Source: a candidate division Hyd24-12 bacterium UBA6080 (lineage in GTDB: Bacteria; Fermentibacterota; Fermentibacteria; Fermentibacterales; JCC-6). From it: a stretch of DNA of 64,000 bases. The translations under genes were made by a program, and so were the position numbers. The notes under the pieces are model-generated. The model was given only the letters and a program-made list of their open reading frames with translations. It did not search any database and had not been told where the DNA came from. Every line of letters begins with the position of its first letter. The stretch's first letter is position 1. The DNA lies in contig DIXM01000013.1 in assembly GCA_002436025.1 (NCBI GenBank), forward strand, positions 124,001-188,000, read 5' to 3'. Below, piece by piece: positions 25,512-34,433 of the stretch.

Positions 25512-26843
25512 CTACGAAACGCTCCGGATTTCAAGTATTACCGTTCCGGGTGCTATGTCGTCGAGCTCCCCGGTGTTCAGTATCCTTCCGAAAACCGTGT
25601 AGCGGCCGTCGAGCCTGCCGTGCCTGTCGAGGGTGATGAAGAACTGGCTGCCGCCGGTATCCAGCCCGGCATCGGCCATGCCCACGGTTCCCCTCACGTA
25701 CGGGTAGATGCTTCTCTCTGCGGGGAGCAGGTAGCCGGGACCCCCGAAACCGTTCCCCTCGGGGCATCCCGCCTGAGCCACGAAACCCGGGATAACCCTG
25801 TGAAACCTCATCCCGTTGTAGAAACCGCTCTCCGCCAGGTGTGCGAAGCTCTCGCAGGCGATGGGCGCAAGGTCGGGAAAGAGCTCCAGCGTGAAGGTCC
25901 CCTCTGTGGTGACTATCTCAAGCATTGCCGGAACGGCAGTTCCGCTTCCGCCACTGAACACCGAGTCACGCGTTTCCTCAATGGGAGCCAGTTGAAGCAT
26001 ATCCATGATCACCGCCCCCACCAGGGGGTATGTGTCCCTTCTGAGGATCGAGAGCTGCCCCGGGTCGGGCCGCCACTCCAAACCCGCTAGGGCAATGAGG
26101 GCCGCGCCCCTGCGGCCGGGGTCGGTCGAGGAGAGAAGGATGTCTTCCAGAAACGGTATGTCTTTCAAAAGGCCGATGGCCATGCATCCGACAGGACCTT
26201 CGGTACCCGAGAGCCTGAGGATGGCTTCGGTGTTCCCCGAAACCTCGGCGGCCTTCAGGGCAACCGCCGGCACCGGGTCGTTCACGAGGCTGGCTGCCAG
26301 GGTGCTTTCCGCCCTTTCGACCGCCGCGAAGCGCACTGCCCAGCAGGGGTCTGAAAGAAAAAGCTCCGGGTTGATCCTGGCGGCATACACCCGGGCCAGG
26401 GACGTTAGGTCCGAGAAGATGGGAACCTGAACACCGGTCTCGGAACCGTAGCGAAGAAGCGCTTCGGTATCACTGGCATACTCGTATGGGTCCGGGAGGA
26501 TCATGCCTGTCCTGCCAAAGACCTCGAGGGCAAGCACACCCGTGGAATCGGGGACCACTCCGGCGAACATCCCCGCGAGTTCCAGAAGCTCCGCAAGCAT
26601 CTCGGGTTCCCTGCCTTCACTCATCAGCACGAGTTGTCTTCTCAGGGCTCCGTGCAGCAGGGCAGGGTTGTGCCTCACGCCTTCCGGCGAAGGCAGGAGG
26701 GTTGGTTCACCGAACTCCAGAAGCGCAGGCGAGGCGGTGTCGGCGGGCAACGGTCCGCCGTTGATCCGGGCAACAAAAGCGTTCTCGCGGGAGTAACCCG
26801 AGACCCCCGGCATGATGGAAAGCAAAAGCATGATCGGGATCAC
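25512..26843 (-). CDS. Exported HEAT-repeat cyclophilin-type peptidyl-prolyl isomerase
   Basis: This 443-residue protein has a signal-like N-terminus, a long helical region with HEAT-like repeats (about 20-300), and a C-terminal cyclophilin domain. The cyclophilin part has TTEGTFTLELFPDLAP, MRFHRVIPGFVAQAGCPEGNG and GSQFFITLDRHGRLDGRYTVFG. It accelerates proline isomerisation in exported proteins. The GTG start overlaps the DUF2007 stop as GTGA, behind GGGGAGGA. It is followed by tdh in the same direction. Confidence 0.85.
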   Translation of the reverse strand: MIPIMLLLSIMPGVSGYSRENAFVARINGGPLPADTASPALLEFGEPTLLPSPEGVRHNPALLHGALRRQLVLMSEGREPEMLAELLELAGMFAGVVPDSTGVLALEVFGRTGMILPDPYEYASDTEALLRYGSETGVQVPIFSDLTSLARVYAARINPELFLSDPCWAVRFAAVERAESTLAASLVNDPVPAVALKAAEVSGNTEAILRLSGTEGPVGCMAIGLLKDIPFLEDILLSSTDPGRRGAALIALAGLEWRPDPGQLSILRRDTYPLVGAVIMDMLQLAPIEETRDSVFSGGSGTAVPAMLEIVTTEGTFTLELFPDLAPIACESFAHLAESGFYNGMRFHRVIPGFVAQAGCPEGNGFGGPGYLLPAERSIYPYVRGTVGMADAGLDTGGSQFFITLDRHGRLDGRYTVFGRILNTGELDDIAPGTVILEIRSVS

Positions 26844-27151
26844 TCCTCCCCCTCCTCGGTATCCCCGGTATCCTCAGTGTCCTCCGTCTCAGCGATTTCC
26901 TCAAGGTCTTCGTGAAATTCTTCGCTGAGGGCATCGATTATCTCCCTGGCCTTCTCCTCGTCGCTCTCCAGGACCAGCACATAGCCCCAAATCCTCTTGA
27001 AGGCCATCGCAATGGTCCCGTATGCCGGTATCTGGATGCTTTCCACTGCGGCCTCGATGCCTTCACCTGTTAGCATTGAACTGATACTTATGGCCTCGAT
27101 CTCGCTTCCGGCCTCGAACACCCTCACGAGCTTCTCGTCTTCCACTGACAT
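26840..27151 (-). CDS. DUF2007-family putative signalling protein
   Basis: This 103-residue protein has KLVRVFEAGSEIEAISISSMLTGEGIEA followed by a YGTIAMAFKRIWGYVLVLESDEEKAREII pattern, typical of DUF2007. The last about 25 residues are almost purely Glu, Asp and Thr. Function is not known. It is translationally coupled to the cyclophilin gene and divergent from thiC. Confidence 0.75.
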   Translation of the reverse strand: MSVEDEKLVRVFEAGSEIEAISISSMLTGEGIEAAVESIQIPAYGTIAMAFKRIWGYVLVLESDEEKAREIIDALSEEFHEDLEEIAETEDTEDTGDTEEGEE

Positions 27152-27221
27152 GGTACCCCCTTACTGAGTTCACGGCGGGTGAAGTATAATCTTTGGCCGA
27201 CATCATGAAAGGACTTTCGAT

Positions 27222-28508
27222 TTGACCATACTCGAAGAGATACGAAAGGGCGGAACGCCCGATACCGTCAGAAAAGCCTGCGAGACCGAGCACCTGTCGC
27301 CCGAAGAGCTGTCGCGTTCCATCGACCTGGGCCACGGTATTGTCCCCTCGAACCTCCTGCGCAACATCGTGAAACCCTGCGCCATCGGCGGCGGTTCCCG
27401 GGTGAAGGTGAATGCCAACATTGGAAGCTCGCGTGACCTCGAATCCATGGAGCAGGAGCTTCTCAAGCTGAAAACAGCCGTGGCCTGCGGTGCGGACACG
27501 GTGATGGACCTTTCCACGGGCCCGGCCTGGCGCGGGATCCTTTCGCACATCCTTACCCGCAGCCCGGTTCCCATCGGGACCGTCCCCCTCTACCAGGTTT
27601 TCGGTGAGGTTCTTGAACGGGGCGGCGATGTGGCCGATGTCACGCAGGAAGACATCTTCCGCGCCGTCGAGGAACACTGCAGCGCCGGGGTTGATTACCT
27701 CACCCTCCACTGCGGGGTGACAAGGCGTTCCGTCGCCCTGCTGAAAAGCCGGGGGCGGCGAATGGGCATCGTCTCACGCGGCGGCTCCCTCATGGCGGAA
27801 TGGATGGAGAAAAGGGGTGAGGAAAACCCCCTCTACTCGGGTTTCGACAGACTTATCGAGATACTTCACCGGTACGACGCAGTTTTCTCTCTTGGTGACG
27901 GCCTGCGGCCGGGGTGCATCTCCGACGCGGGCGACACCGCTCAGATGGAAGAGCTGGTAACCCTGGGCGAGCTGCAGCAACGGTCACTGGCTGCAGGCGT
28001 CCAGGTGATGATCGAAGGTCCGGGGCATGTTCCCATCCACCGCATCGCGGAGAACATCCGGATCCAGAAGACCATCTGCAACGGCGCCCCCTTCTACGTT
28101 CTGGGCCCAATTGTCACCGATGTCGCCCCCGGGTACGACCACATAACAAGTGCCATCGGCGGCGCCATAGCCGCGGTGAACGGCGCCGATTTCCTGTGCT
28201 ACGTGACCCCCGCCGAGCACCTCAGGCTGCCCGACGTGAACGATGTGCGGACCGGTGTCATATCCGCACGGATAGCCGCCCATGCCGCCGACATTGCAAG
28301 GGGCATTCCGGGTGCCGTTGAATGGGACAACGCGATGGCTGAAGCCAGGGCATCGTTTGACTGGGAGAGGCAGTTCAAACTGTGCATGGATCCCCAGACC
28401 GCACGGAGGATGAGGGGCGAAGCCCTTCCCGAAGACGGCGACGTGTGCTCGATGTGCGGACACCTGTGCGCCCTGAAGACCAGCAGACGGACCCTGGGAA
28501 AAGCCTGA
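27222..28508 (+). CDS. thiC: Phosphomethylpyrimidine synthase
   Basis: ThiC is a non-canonical radical-SAM enzyme that converts aminoimidazole ribotide to the pyrimidine moiety of thiamine in the cytoplasm. The 428 residues show the VKVNANIGSS block, EGPGHVP, GGAIAAVNGADFLCYVTPAEHL and the C-terminal iron-sulfur motif CSMCGHLC. It is of the shorter type without an N-terminal extension. The start is a TTG (27222) behind GAAAGGAC. Only 70 bases separate it from the divergent DUF2007 gene, and I see no TPP riboswitch. Confidence 0.93.
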   Translation: MTILEEIRKGGTPDTVRKACETEHLSPEELSRSIDLGHGIVPSNLLRNIVKPCAIGGGSRVKVNANIGSSRDLESMEQELLKLKTAVACGADTVMDLSTGPAWRGILSHILTRSPVPIGTVPLYQVFGEVLERGGDVADVTQEDIFRAVEEHCSAGVDYLTLHCGVTRRSVALLKSRGRRMGIVSRGGSLMAEWMEKRGEENPLYSGFDRLIEILHRYDAVFSLGDGLRPGCISDAGDTAQMEELVTLGELQQRSLAAGVQVMIEGPGHVPIHRIAENIRIQKTICNGAPFYVLGPIVTDVAPGYDHITSAIGGAIAAVNGADFLCYVTPAEHLRLPDVNDVRTGVISARIAAHAADIARGIPGAVEWDNAMAEARASFDWERQFKLCMDPQTARRMRGEALPEDGDVCSMCGHLCALKTSRRTLGKA

Positions 28509-28511
28509 TCC

Positions 28512-29726
28512 CTACTGGAACGAGTACCTGTCCAGCATGAAGATGGTGGACGGCACCACAGGCAGTTCCTGCCTTACCCTGTAAAGGAAGAACTCGTCGG
28601 GTTCCCAGCCCAGGTTCCTGAACACCTCGGCAAGCATCTCGCCGTAATCGGGGACCAGGGGGGTGTAGGTGCCGTCAAGGCCGTTGCCCCGGATCGAAAT
28701 GGTGGTTTCGACGGGGAGCCTGTCGCACTTGAAACGCCTGGACAGGGGACCGCTTCTCCCGTTGAAATCCCCCATGACCTCGACCCTTGGTTCCTGAGCA
28801 AGAAGCAGGCTCTCGTGTACGAACTGGTCGAACACGAGGTTCTGAACCGGCGTGTAAACGCTTATGAAGACCTCGTGAGTCCTGTCGCCCGCAGGAATAT
28901 CCGAGTGACGAAAAACGTTCCTGGTCACCGTACCGGTGACTGAGTTCATGAGTGTGGTGTTTCCCACAGGCCCCTCGACAAGCTCGTAGGTTGGTCCGCA
29001 TGCGCTTCTCGTTATGGCCTTTACCTCGGGCAGGGGGTCGCTGCAGTAGTTGAGGAGGAACGGGACGTTCTGCTCGAGGTTCGACCCGGCTTCAGGATCG
29101 ATCGGCTCCGCGGGCAGCGGTTCGCCGGTCGGGGCGTTGAGGCATTCACTGTGAACGATCCAGCGGGTTGACCTTCTGTTCCGCCTGATCTTGTAAAGAC
29201 CCTTGAGAATGGCTATGCTGAACGCGCCTTCCCTGCCGGGCCCGAAAATCCAGGTGTTGAGCTGGGTTTCGGCCTGAAGGCCCAGAAGGTGGCTCTGGTT
29301 CTGATAGAGGTTCTTCTGAAGGGTCTTGAACGCCTGCTGCCTGCCGTTGTCGCTGCTGGTCATCAGCATGAGGTCGAGTGACTGCCTGTCCCCCGAGTGA
29401 ACATCCACCAGGCCGTAGAATTCTTCGACCGCCTTCATTGCGTCGTCGAGAAGCTCCTGCGGAACCCCCTTGCCCCTGCAGCTCTTCAGGAACCGGCTGA
29501 AGCTCTGCTTGCCCGGTATGAACTGCGCGGCGAAGAAGATGTCGTCTTCGTGAACGATACGGAAGATCCGCCAACCAAGCTTTTTATCGAGGTTGAGGAC
29601 CTGGTAGACATCGTGGGGGTTCTCGATGTATGCGGGCAGAGCGTCCATCAAAGCACCGATGCGCCTCTTGACCTCAAGCACGGTTTTTCTCACGTCGTCT
29701 TCGAAGCACCCCGTAAAGCAGTTCAT
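28512..29726 (-). CDS. Conserved-looking hypothetical protein, 404 residues
   Basis: I recognise no family. The protein starts MNCFTGCFEDD, has a mixed alpha/beta composition, no signal peptide and no clear membrane helix. It contains LRSTRW-like basic patches and a HEDDIFFAAQFIPGKQSF segment. Base use is like its neighbours. It lies 102 bases downstream of a winged-helix/nucleotidyltransferase-like regulator, with a near-perfect palindrome in the gap. Its stop abuts the thiC stop (convergent). It could be a target of that regulator. Confidence 0.65.
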   Translation of the reverse strand: MNCFTGCFEDDVRKTVLEVKRRIGALMDALPAYIENPHDVYQVLNLDKKLGWRIFRIVHEDDIFFAAQFIPGKQSFSRFLKSCRGKGVPQELLDDAMKAVEEFYGLVDVHSGDRQSLDLMLMTSSDNGRQQAFKTLQKNLYQNQSHLLGLQAETQLNTWIFGPGREGAFSIAILKGLYKIRRNRRSTRWIVHSECLNAPTGEPLPAEPIDPEAGSNLEQNVPFLLNYCSDPLPEVKAITRSACGPTYELVEGPVGNTTLMNSVTGTVTRNVFRHSDIPAGDRTHEVFISVYTPVQNLVFDQFVHESLLLAQEPRVEVMGDFNGRSGPLSRRFKCDRLPVETTISIRGNGLDGTYTPLVPDYGEMLAEVFRNLGWEPDEFFLYRVRQELPVVPSTIFMLDRYSFQ

Positions 29727-29780
29727 TACATCCCCCTGCAGTTAAACAGCACAAAGAGATTGAAAGTAATAATATAACGA

Positions 29781-29808
29781 TTCGGAACGGTATTGGAAGC
29801 GTACCGAA
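29781..29808. promoter_or_regulatory. Palindrome upstream of the 404-residue gene (candidate operator)
   Basis: TTCGGAACG and CGTACCGAA form an inverted repeat with one mismatch around a 10-base spacer. An AT-rich -10-like element (TATATT on the minus strand) lies just downstream of it relative to the gene. Confidence 0.45.
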
Positions 29809-29828
29809 ACCTGCTATTCCTGGAAAGG

Positions 29829-30479
29829 TCAGGGATTTTCCCTGAGCAGACCGCTGAAGAGGTCTTCCTGCCTTGTTGTGACCACGTCCAGATCACTGCG
29901 GTTGCCCTGTATGAATATCTTGTCCTCGCCGAGGACCTTGTTCACGGACGCTTCACCAAGCGTAAAACCCCTTCTGAACTCCCGTGTCGTCCAGGATGAT
30001 ATGAGCAGTTTTCTGCCGGTCTGGTCGAAAAAGGCCTTCGAGCACTCGGGAAGCCTGCCGCATCGTGACTCGCCGATGACGGCAAGTCTTATTGGTGTAT
30101 CATCGCTGGCGTTCCCGGCGGCGTATTCACCGTGTATGAACGCGATCCCAAGCTCAGAGCTGACCGGCTCGAGCAATGATTCCAAGGCTTCAACCAGGCC
30201 GGTGGTCTTCGAGAATATGGAGCGGAGCTCCCTGTAGATAAGGCAGTCACGGTTGACCTTGAAGTGCACCTGATTGCCACGGCGGATCCTTATCACGATA
30301 CCGGCCTTGGCAAGCCTGCCAAGCTCCCGCTGGACCGCCCCCCTGCCGCACTGGAGAAGGCGTATCAGTTCCAGCACGTAAAAGGAACGGTCACTGTGAA
30401 GCATCAAGGTGGAGAGGATCTGCCTTCGAACCTTGCCGAAAAGGCACTCTCCAAGCAGCTCGTTGGGGTTAGTACTCAT
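29829..30479 (-). CDS. Winged-helix regulator with degenerate nucleotidyltransferase domain
   Basis: This 216-residue protein has an N-terminal ArsR/MarR-like winged helix (about 12-75, GKVRRQILSTLMLH, GAVQRELGRLAKAGIV, VHFKVNRDC). A C-terminal domain resembles the minimal nucleotidyltransferase fold: FIHGEYAAGNASDDTPIRL occupies the place of the GSYARGxxxSDIDL motif, but the second metal-binding Asp is missing. I use ATG 30479; an in-frame ATG at 30494 is possible, and neither has a good ribosome site. It is probably a DNA-binding regulator, upstream of and in the same direction as the 404-residue gene. Confidence 0.65.
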   Translation of the reverse strand: MSTNPNELLGECLFGKVRRQILSTLMLHSDRSFYVLELIRLLQCGRGAVQRELGRLAKAGIVIRIRRGNQVHFKVNRDCLIYRELRSIFSKTTGLVEALESLLEPVSSELGIAFIHGEYAAGNASDDTPIRLAVIGESRCGRLPECSKAFFDQTGRKLLISSWTTREFRRGFTLGEASVNKVLGEDKIFIQGNRSDLDVVTTRQEDLFSGLLRENP

Positions 30480-30583
30480 ACAGGGTACATTCATACTTTT
30501 TATGGGTAAGTCAAGACTTGCTGCAACAATTCCGGAAGAAAAAAGGTATAGTAGGATCGACGAAACACCCGAAAGGAAACACA

Positions 30584-32083
30584 ATGAATACTCTTGTTTT
30601 GTTCTTCCTGTTAACGCTCGCAGCGATGTCTTTCTCAAACGGCCTCGTTATCGTGGAGCGGGATATCCGCGACGTCCTCCCGCTGACCGACGGCGTAACC
30701 GTGTACCATGTTGCTGAAAACTGGTTCCTGGCCGAAGCCCCCGCCTCGTGGGGTGAAACCGTGGCAGCAAGCGCCGAGGGTCTTTACATCGCCCATCTTG
30801 CCGACGGTAACGCGCAGGTTCCGGGCCTGCTGGTCTTCTCCCGCGATGGCATAGCTGTTTTCGAACCCCTCTCTCCCCTGCCGCTCACTGCACATCAGGG
30901 TATCAGGCAGATAACCCCGCTCAGGCCCTACAACAGAAACGCTTTTCTTGAGCCTGTACCGATCCCCTTCGGCGGAAGCCGCGACATGGTCTCGGAGATA
31001 ATCGAACAGCTCCAGGAAGACAGCCTGAAGTCACACATCCAGAACCTGCAGGATTTCCAGACCAGGCTCTGCATAACCCCCCAGTTCTTCGAGAGCGCGT
31101 TCTGGGTAGCCGGCAAGTTCGAGTCGTACGGTCTCGAATCCGTGGCGGTCGACACGTTCGACTTCACCTTCTACGGCAACCCCTACCAGTCAGCAAACGT
31201 TCAGGCCGAGCTTCCCGGCACGCTGTCGGAACCCGGCATAATCCTTATCACGGGCCATCTCGATGCCATCACCTACACTTCGCCCTACGATTTCGCACCG
31301 GGAGCCGACGACAACGCCAGCGGATGCGCCACGGTGCTCGAGGCAGCCCGCATACTCAGCCAGTACGAGTTCCCCAACACGCTGCGCTTCGTATGCTTCG
31401 GCGCCGAGGAGCTCGGGCTCATCGGCAGCGAGTACTACGCCGATAACTCATACAACCTGGGCGAGAACATCGTGGCGGTGATGAACCTCGACATGATACT
31501 CTACGGTCCCGAGTCCAACAGGGCACTCTTCGTTCCCTACAACTCAACATCCGAGTTCATCGCGGGGATGTTCAGCGAAGTTGCGGGCACTTACGTTCCC
31601 GATTTGGAACTGGACGTGATGTACTCTCCCGGAACCACCTACAGCGATCACGCCCCCTTCTGGCAGAAGGGCTACGCGGCGCTCCTGGGCATCGAGGCCG
31701 CCATCGACGACAACCCCCACTACCACCAGGACAGCGACATTCTCGAGAACTATGAGGAGTTCTGGCCCTTTGGGACCCAGTGCGCAAAGGCCGCCCTGGC
31801 CTTCACCGCCCAGGCCGCCCTGACTGACTGGCTGGGGATCGAGGGCACCGCCCCGGCAACTCCTGTTCTGTCGGTTACCCCGAATCCCTCGTGCGCAGTG
31901 GTACACGTCAGCATAGACGGTATCTCCCCTGAATCCATGAGCCTCTACGACATCTCCGGCCGCAGGATCCTTTCCTCCACAAGCGGAACATTTGATGTGA
32001 CAGGGCTTTCCGCGGGGGTCTACTTTGTCGGGACCAGCCTCGGGGAAGAACCCCTGACCGCAAGGATAGTTATTGCGAGGTAG
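30584..32083 (+). CDS. Secreted M28-family metallopeptidase with type IX-like C-terminal tail
   Basis: This 499-residue exported zinc aminopeptidase-like protein starts with a signal peptide (MNTLVLFFLLTLAAMSFSNG). The M28 motifs are ITGHLDA, PGADDNASG, CFGAEELGLIGS and MNLDMI, followed by a metal-binding DHAPFW and HYHQDSD. The last about 75 residues carry SVTPNPSCAVVHVSI and YDISGRRIL-GVYFVG, typical of a Por secretion tail. A GAAAGGA site precedes the ATG. It lies divergent from the winged-helix regulator. Confidence 0.85.
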   Translation: MNTLVLFFLLTLAAMSFSNGLVIVERDIRDVLPLTDGVTVYHVAENWFLAEAPASWGETVAASAEGLYIAHLADGNAQVPGLLVFSRDGIAVFEPLSPLPLTAHQGIRQITPLRPYNRNAFLEPVPIPFGGSRDMVSEIIEQLQEDSLKSHIQNLQDFQTRLCITPQFFESAFWVAGKFESYGLESVAVDTFDFTFYGNPYQSANVQAELPGTLSEPGIILITGHLDAITYTSPYDFAPGADDNASGCATVLEAARILSQYEFPNTLRFVCFGAEELGLIGSEYYADNSYNLGENIVAVMNLDMILYGPESNRALFVPYNSTSEFIAGMFSEVAGTYVPDLELDVMYSPGTTYSDHAPFWQKGYAALLGIEAAIDDNPHYHQDSDILENYEEFWPFGTQCAKAALAFTAQAALTDWLGIEGTAPATPVLSVTPNPSCAVVHVSIDGISPESMSLYDISGRRILSSTSGTFDVTGLSAGVYFVGTSLGEEPLTARIVIAR

Positions 32084-32244
32084 GCTGTGAAAACCGCTTC
32101 CCACAACTGCAGAAACTGAGACAGGCTGGTTGGATTCCTGCAGGAGGATCCTCAACCGGTGGAACAGGAGTTGCGTTTCCGGTATCAATGTTTTATCATC
32201 TCAGTCTTCGGTGTCATTGTAAAAGCGTGAGAGAGAGGTGTAAA

Positions 32245-32685
32245 ATGGGAATACTGGATTTCGTCAAGGATGCCGGCGAAAAGCTGGCTGAAATGGGCGA
32301 AGACGCAGCCCTGGCAAAAAAGATCCAGGAGAAGATCGGCACCCACGGAGTGAAGGTGAAGGACCTCCAGGTGGCTGTCATCAATGATCGTGTGATCCTC
32401 AAGGGTACTCCCGCAACCGACGAGGACAGGGAAAAGGCAATGCTCATCGCGGGGAACGTCAAGGGTATCATCAGGGTAACCGACGAGATGACCGCGATGG
32501 CCATGAAGGACAAGCCCGCCAAAACCCGCTTCCACACCGTCGCCAAGGGTGAAACCCTCTCTGCGATATCGAAGCAGGTGTACGGCGATTCCACTCAGTT
32601 CAACAAGATATACGAGGCCAACCGCCCCATGCTCAACCATCCCGACAAGATCTACCCCGGACAGGTCCTGAGGATACCGGAGTAG
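32245..32685 (+). CDS. BON-LysM domain protein (Kbp/YgaU-like)
   Basis: This 146-residue protein has an N-terminal BON domain (about 25-85, GVKVKDLQVAVINDRVILKG) and a C-terminal LysM domain (about 95-145, FHTVAKGETLSAISKQVYG, YPGQVLRIPE). This is the architecture of E. coli Kbp/YgaU, a potassium-binding protein, though peptidoglycan binding is also possible. No signal peptide is visible. ATG 32245 follows GAGAGAGGTG. A strong hairpin ends the transcript. Confidence 0.85.
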   Translation: MGILDFVKDAGEKLAEMGEDAALAKKIQEKIGTHGVKVKDLQVAVINDRVILKGTPATDEDREKAMLIAGNVKGIIRVTDEMTAMAMKDKPAKTRFHTVAKGETLSAISKQVYGDSTQFNKIYEANRPMLNHPDKIYPGQVLRIPE

Positions 32686-32699
32686 CCTCATTCGAACAC

Positions 32700-32740
32700 T
32701 GAAGCCCCTGCCCCTGCACAAGACCCGGGCGGGGGCTTCA
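32700..32740. terminator. Bidirectional terminator hairpin
   Basis: A long stem, 32700-32713 with 32727-32740, has one wobble pair and is GC-rich. It lies between the convergent BON-LysM gene and the DUF3592-like gene. T-runs are weak on both sides. Confidence 0.65.
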
Positions 32741-32741
32741 A

Positions 32742-33197
32742 TCAGTCCGCGAACATTATCTTCTGCGGGTTGCCGGGATCAACCCTTACCGGATGGACGC
32801 TTCCAGCAGCGTAAGTGGCGATCTGCAGAAATGAGACCACTTCCCTGTGCTCGACCTGGTACACGCCGTGGGTGTCGCTTGTCACTTCGAGGGTGAACCT
32901 GATCTTGGGCAGGTTGTTGATGTAGGTGCCGGTCTCGGAGGCGGAAAGCACCTTTGCCGTCGCGGGCATCCATGTCTCCAGGGCGTTCTTCCGGCGGGCC
33001 GCCATGAAGCGGATGACCAGGATGAGCGCCAGGTCCGAGACCAGCCAGAAACCACCAAAAGCCCACAGAAAGACCTTCAAGGGATGACCGTCGTCGGTCT
33101 TTGCCTCAGGGCTCACAAGGAATCCCGCCACGATCATTGCAACACCGATGAGAATGAAGACCTTGAAAACGCTCCAGTTGATCCCCCAGGTCGCCAT
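32742..33197 (-). CDS. DUF3592-like membrane protein
   Basis: This 151-residue protein has two N-terminal hydrophobic helices (about 10-30 and 43-65) and a soluble C-terminal domain with WMPATAKVLSAS and HPVRVDPGNPQKIMF, a pattern typical of DUF3592 proteins. Function is unknown. It stands alone, divergent from the PAP2 gene. Confidence 0.65.
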   Translation of the reverse strand: MATWGINWSVFKVFILIGVAMIVAGFLVSPEAKTDDGHPLKVFLWAFGGFWLVSDLALILVIRFMAARRKNALETWMPATAKVLSASETGTYINNLPKIRFTLEVTSDTHGVYQVEHREVVSFLQIATYAAGSVHPVRVDPGNPQKIMFAD

Positions 33198-33319
33198 GCT
33201 GTCCTCCTCTGTGAACGCTTCTGCCCTTCACCGCACTGTAAGATAAAACAGAAAGACAGCCGTGCGAAGTGCTTCCGAAACCTTCTCCCGGCATATTCCC
33301 CGGAATTGGGAGGCAGATC

Positions 33320-34099
33320 ATGAGAATTCTCCATGCATTCATTCTCGGAGTGGCGGCAGTCCAATCGTGTCCGGCGGCTGACTTTCCCTACAGGCTTGGG
33401 CGCGATGTTGACCTGCCCGCAAGCGCCGTATGTGCTTCAGTTTTCGTAACAGGCATTCTGCTCGAGAGCAATGAGGGGACGACACCCTGGAATGGTTACC
33501 CACTGGACGAAACCGGTGTGAACGCATTCGACCGCTGGGCCATGCAACCCTACTCGCAGGGGCTGGACGACGCCGGAACCGTGGCACAGCTGATGGCAAT
33601 GGCAACACCAATGGTCCTTGCGGCTGCCGACACAGGCGACTGGTTGACCGTTGGGGTCATGTACGCACAGTCCGTCATGCTCACGTGCGGCCTGAAGAAC
33701 ACGTTGAAAGGTCTTGTTGACCGGAACCGCCCCTACATGTACTTCGACGATCCTTGCGAAGAAGGGATCGAAAGCGGCGACCGCCTCAACTCATTCCCCT
33801 CGGGTCACACCGCCTGTGCCTTCAACGGGGCTGTGTTCACCTCACGCGTTTTCTCGCGATGCTTCCCCGATTCCCCATGGAAAACGCCTGTAACAGTCGG
33901 GTCCATGAGCATCGCGGTAGCCACGGCCGTTCTCAGGATCGAGAGCGGGAACCACTTCCTGTCGGATGTGCTGGCGGGGGCTGCCATAGGCGGGCTTTCA
34001 GGCTTCCTCATACCCTGGCTGCACGAGACTGACGGCTCTGCCGAAGGGCTTTCGGTCACACCACTACCCTCCGGGGGGATGGTCACTGTTCGTTTCTAG
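33320..34099 (+). CDS. PAP2-family phosphatase, exported
   Basis: This 259-residue PAP2-superfamily phosphatase has a signal peptide (MRILHAFILGVAAVQSCPAA) and the three catalytic blocks: KGLVDRNRPYM, SFPSGHTA and RIESGNHFLSDVLAG. It dephosphorylates a lipid or polyprenyl phosphate at the membrane. The C-terminus ends SVTPLPSGGMVTVRF, like the last strand of an outer-membrane protein. ATG 33320 follows GGGAGGCAGATC. A diverged copy of the last 59 bases occurs at 34815-34872, beyond the brnTA pair. Confidence 0.85.
   Translation: MRILHAFILGVAAVQSCPAADFPYRLGRDVDLPASAVCASVFVTGILLESNEGTTPWNGYPLDETGVNAFDRWAMQPYSQGLDDAGTVAQLMAMATPMVLAAADTGDWLTVGVMYAQSVMLTCGLKNTLKGLVDRNRPYMYFDDPCEEGIESGDRLNSFPSGHTACAFNGAVFTSRVFSRCFPDSPWKTPVTVGSMSIAVATAVLRIESGNHFLSDVLAGAAIGGLSGFLIPWLHETDGSAEGLSVTPLPSGGMVTVRF
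34041..34099 (+). repeat. Left copy of imperfect direct repeat (PAP2 3' end)
   Basis: This is the last 59 bases of the PAP2 gene. A second copy with roughly three-quarters identity by hand alignment lies at 34815-34872 in the same orientation. The brnTA module lies between them. Confidence 0.55.
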
Positions 34100-34133
34100 T
34101 CCGGGGTGTATACACACATCTTTCAGCATAACG

Positions 34134-34433
34134 CTAACAATTGCCAAAAGATTGTGCCGGGCTGTTCTCGAGCTCTTCCTTCAACCTCTCGGCAAGATAC
34201 ACCTTCAAAAGCGACTGGTAAGGTATGTCCTTCTTGTTTGCCAGAAGCTTGAGTTCTTCGATCATGGACAGCGGCAAGCGAAGTGAGATCGATCTCGTGG
34301 AAGGCTTCAGGTTGGGGAGAACAACGCTTTCCGCCCCGCTCCAGTCCAGGTAGTCGAAAGAGTCGTGGGTTCTCCAGAACTCCCTCTCCTCCGCTTCAGT
34401 CTCAAACCGGGGAATGCGCTTTTTCTTCTTCAC
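34134..34433 (-). CDS. brnA: BrnA-type antitoxin (CopG/ribbon-helix-helix)
   Basis: This 99-residue protein begins with a basic segment (KKKKRIPRF) and the EREFWRTHDSFDYLDW motif shared with BrnA/CopG antitoxins. A C-terminal ribbon-helix-helix follows (SISLRLPLSMIEELKLLANK). It should bind and neutralise BrnT and repress the operon. The GTG start at 34433 overlaps the toxin gene by 32 bases, and toxin-first order is the BrnTA standard. A GAAGG ribosome site lies inside brnT. Confidence 0.85.
   Translation of the reverse strand: MKKKKRIPRFETEAEEREFWRTHDSFDYLDWSGAESVVLPNLKPSTRSISLRLPLSMIEELKLLANKKDIPYQSLLKVYLAERLKEELENSPAQSFGNC

Noticed and set aside
27152..27221. TPP riboswitch ahead of thiC
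   Set aside because: The 70-base gap is too short and lacks the conserved CUGAGA and ACC-ACCUGAUC blocks.
33270..33319. PAP2 start at 33269
   Set aside because: The extension lacks a signal peptide; ATG 33320 gives a clean one with a GGGAGG site.
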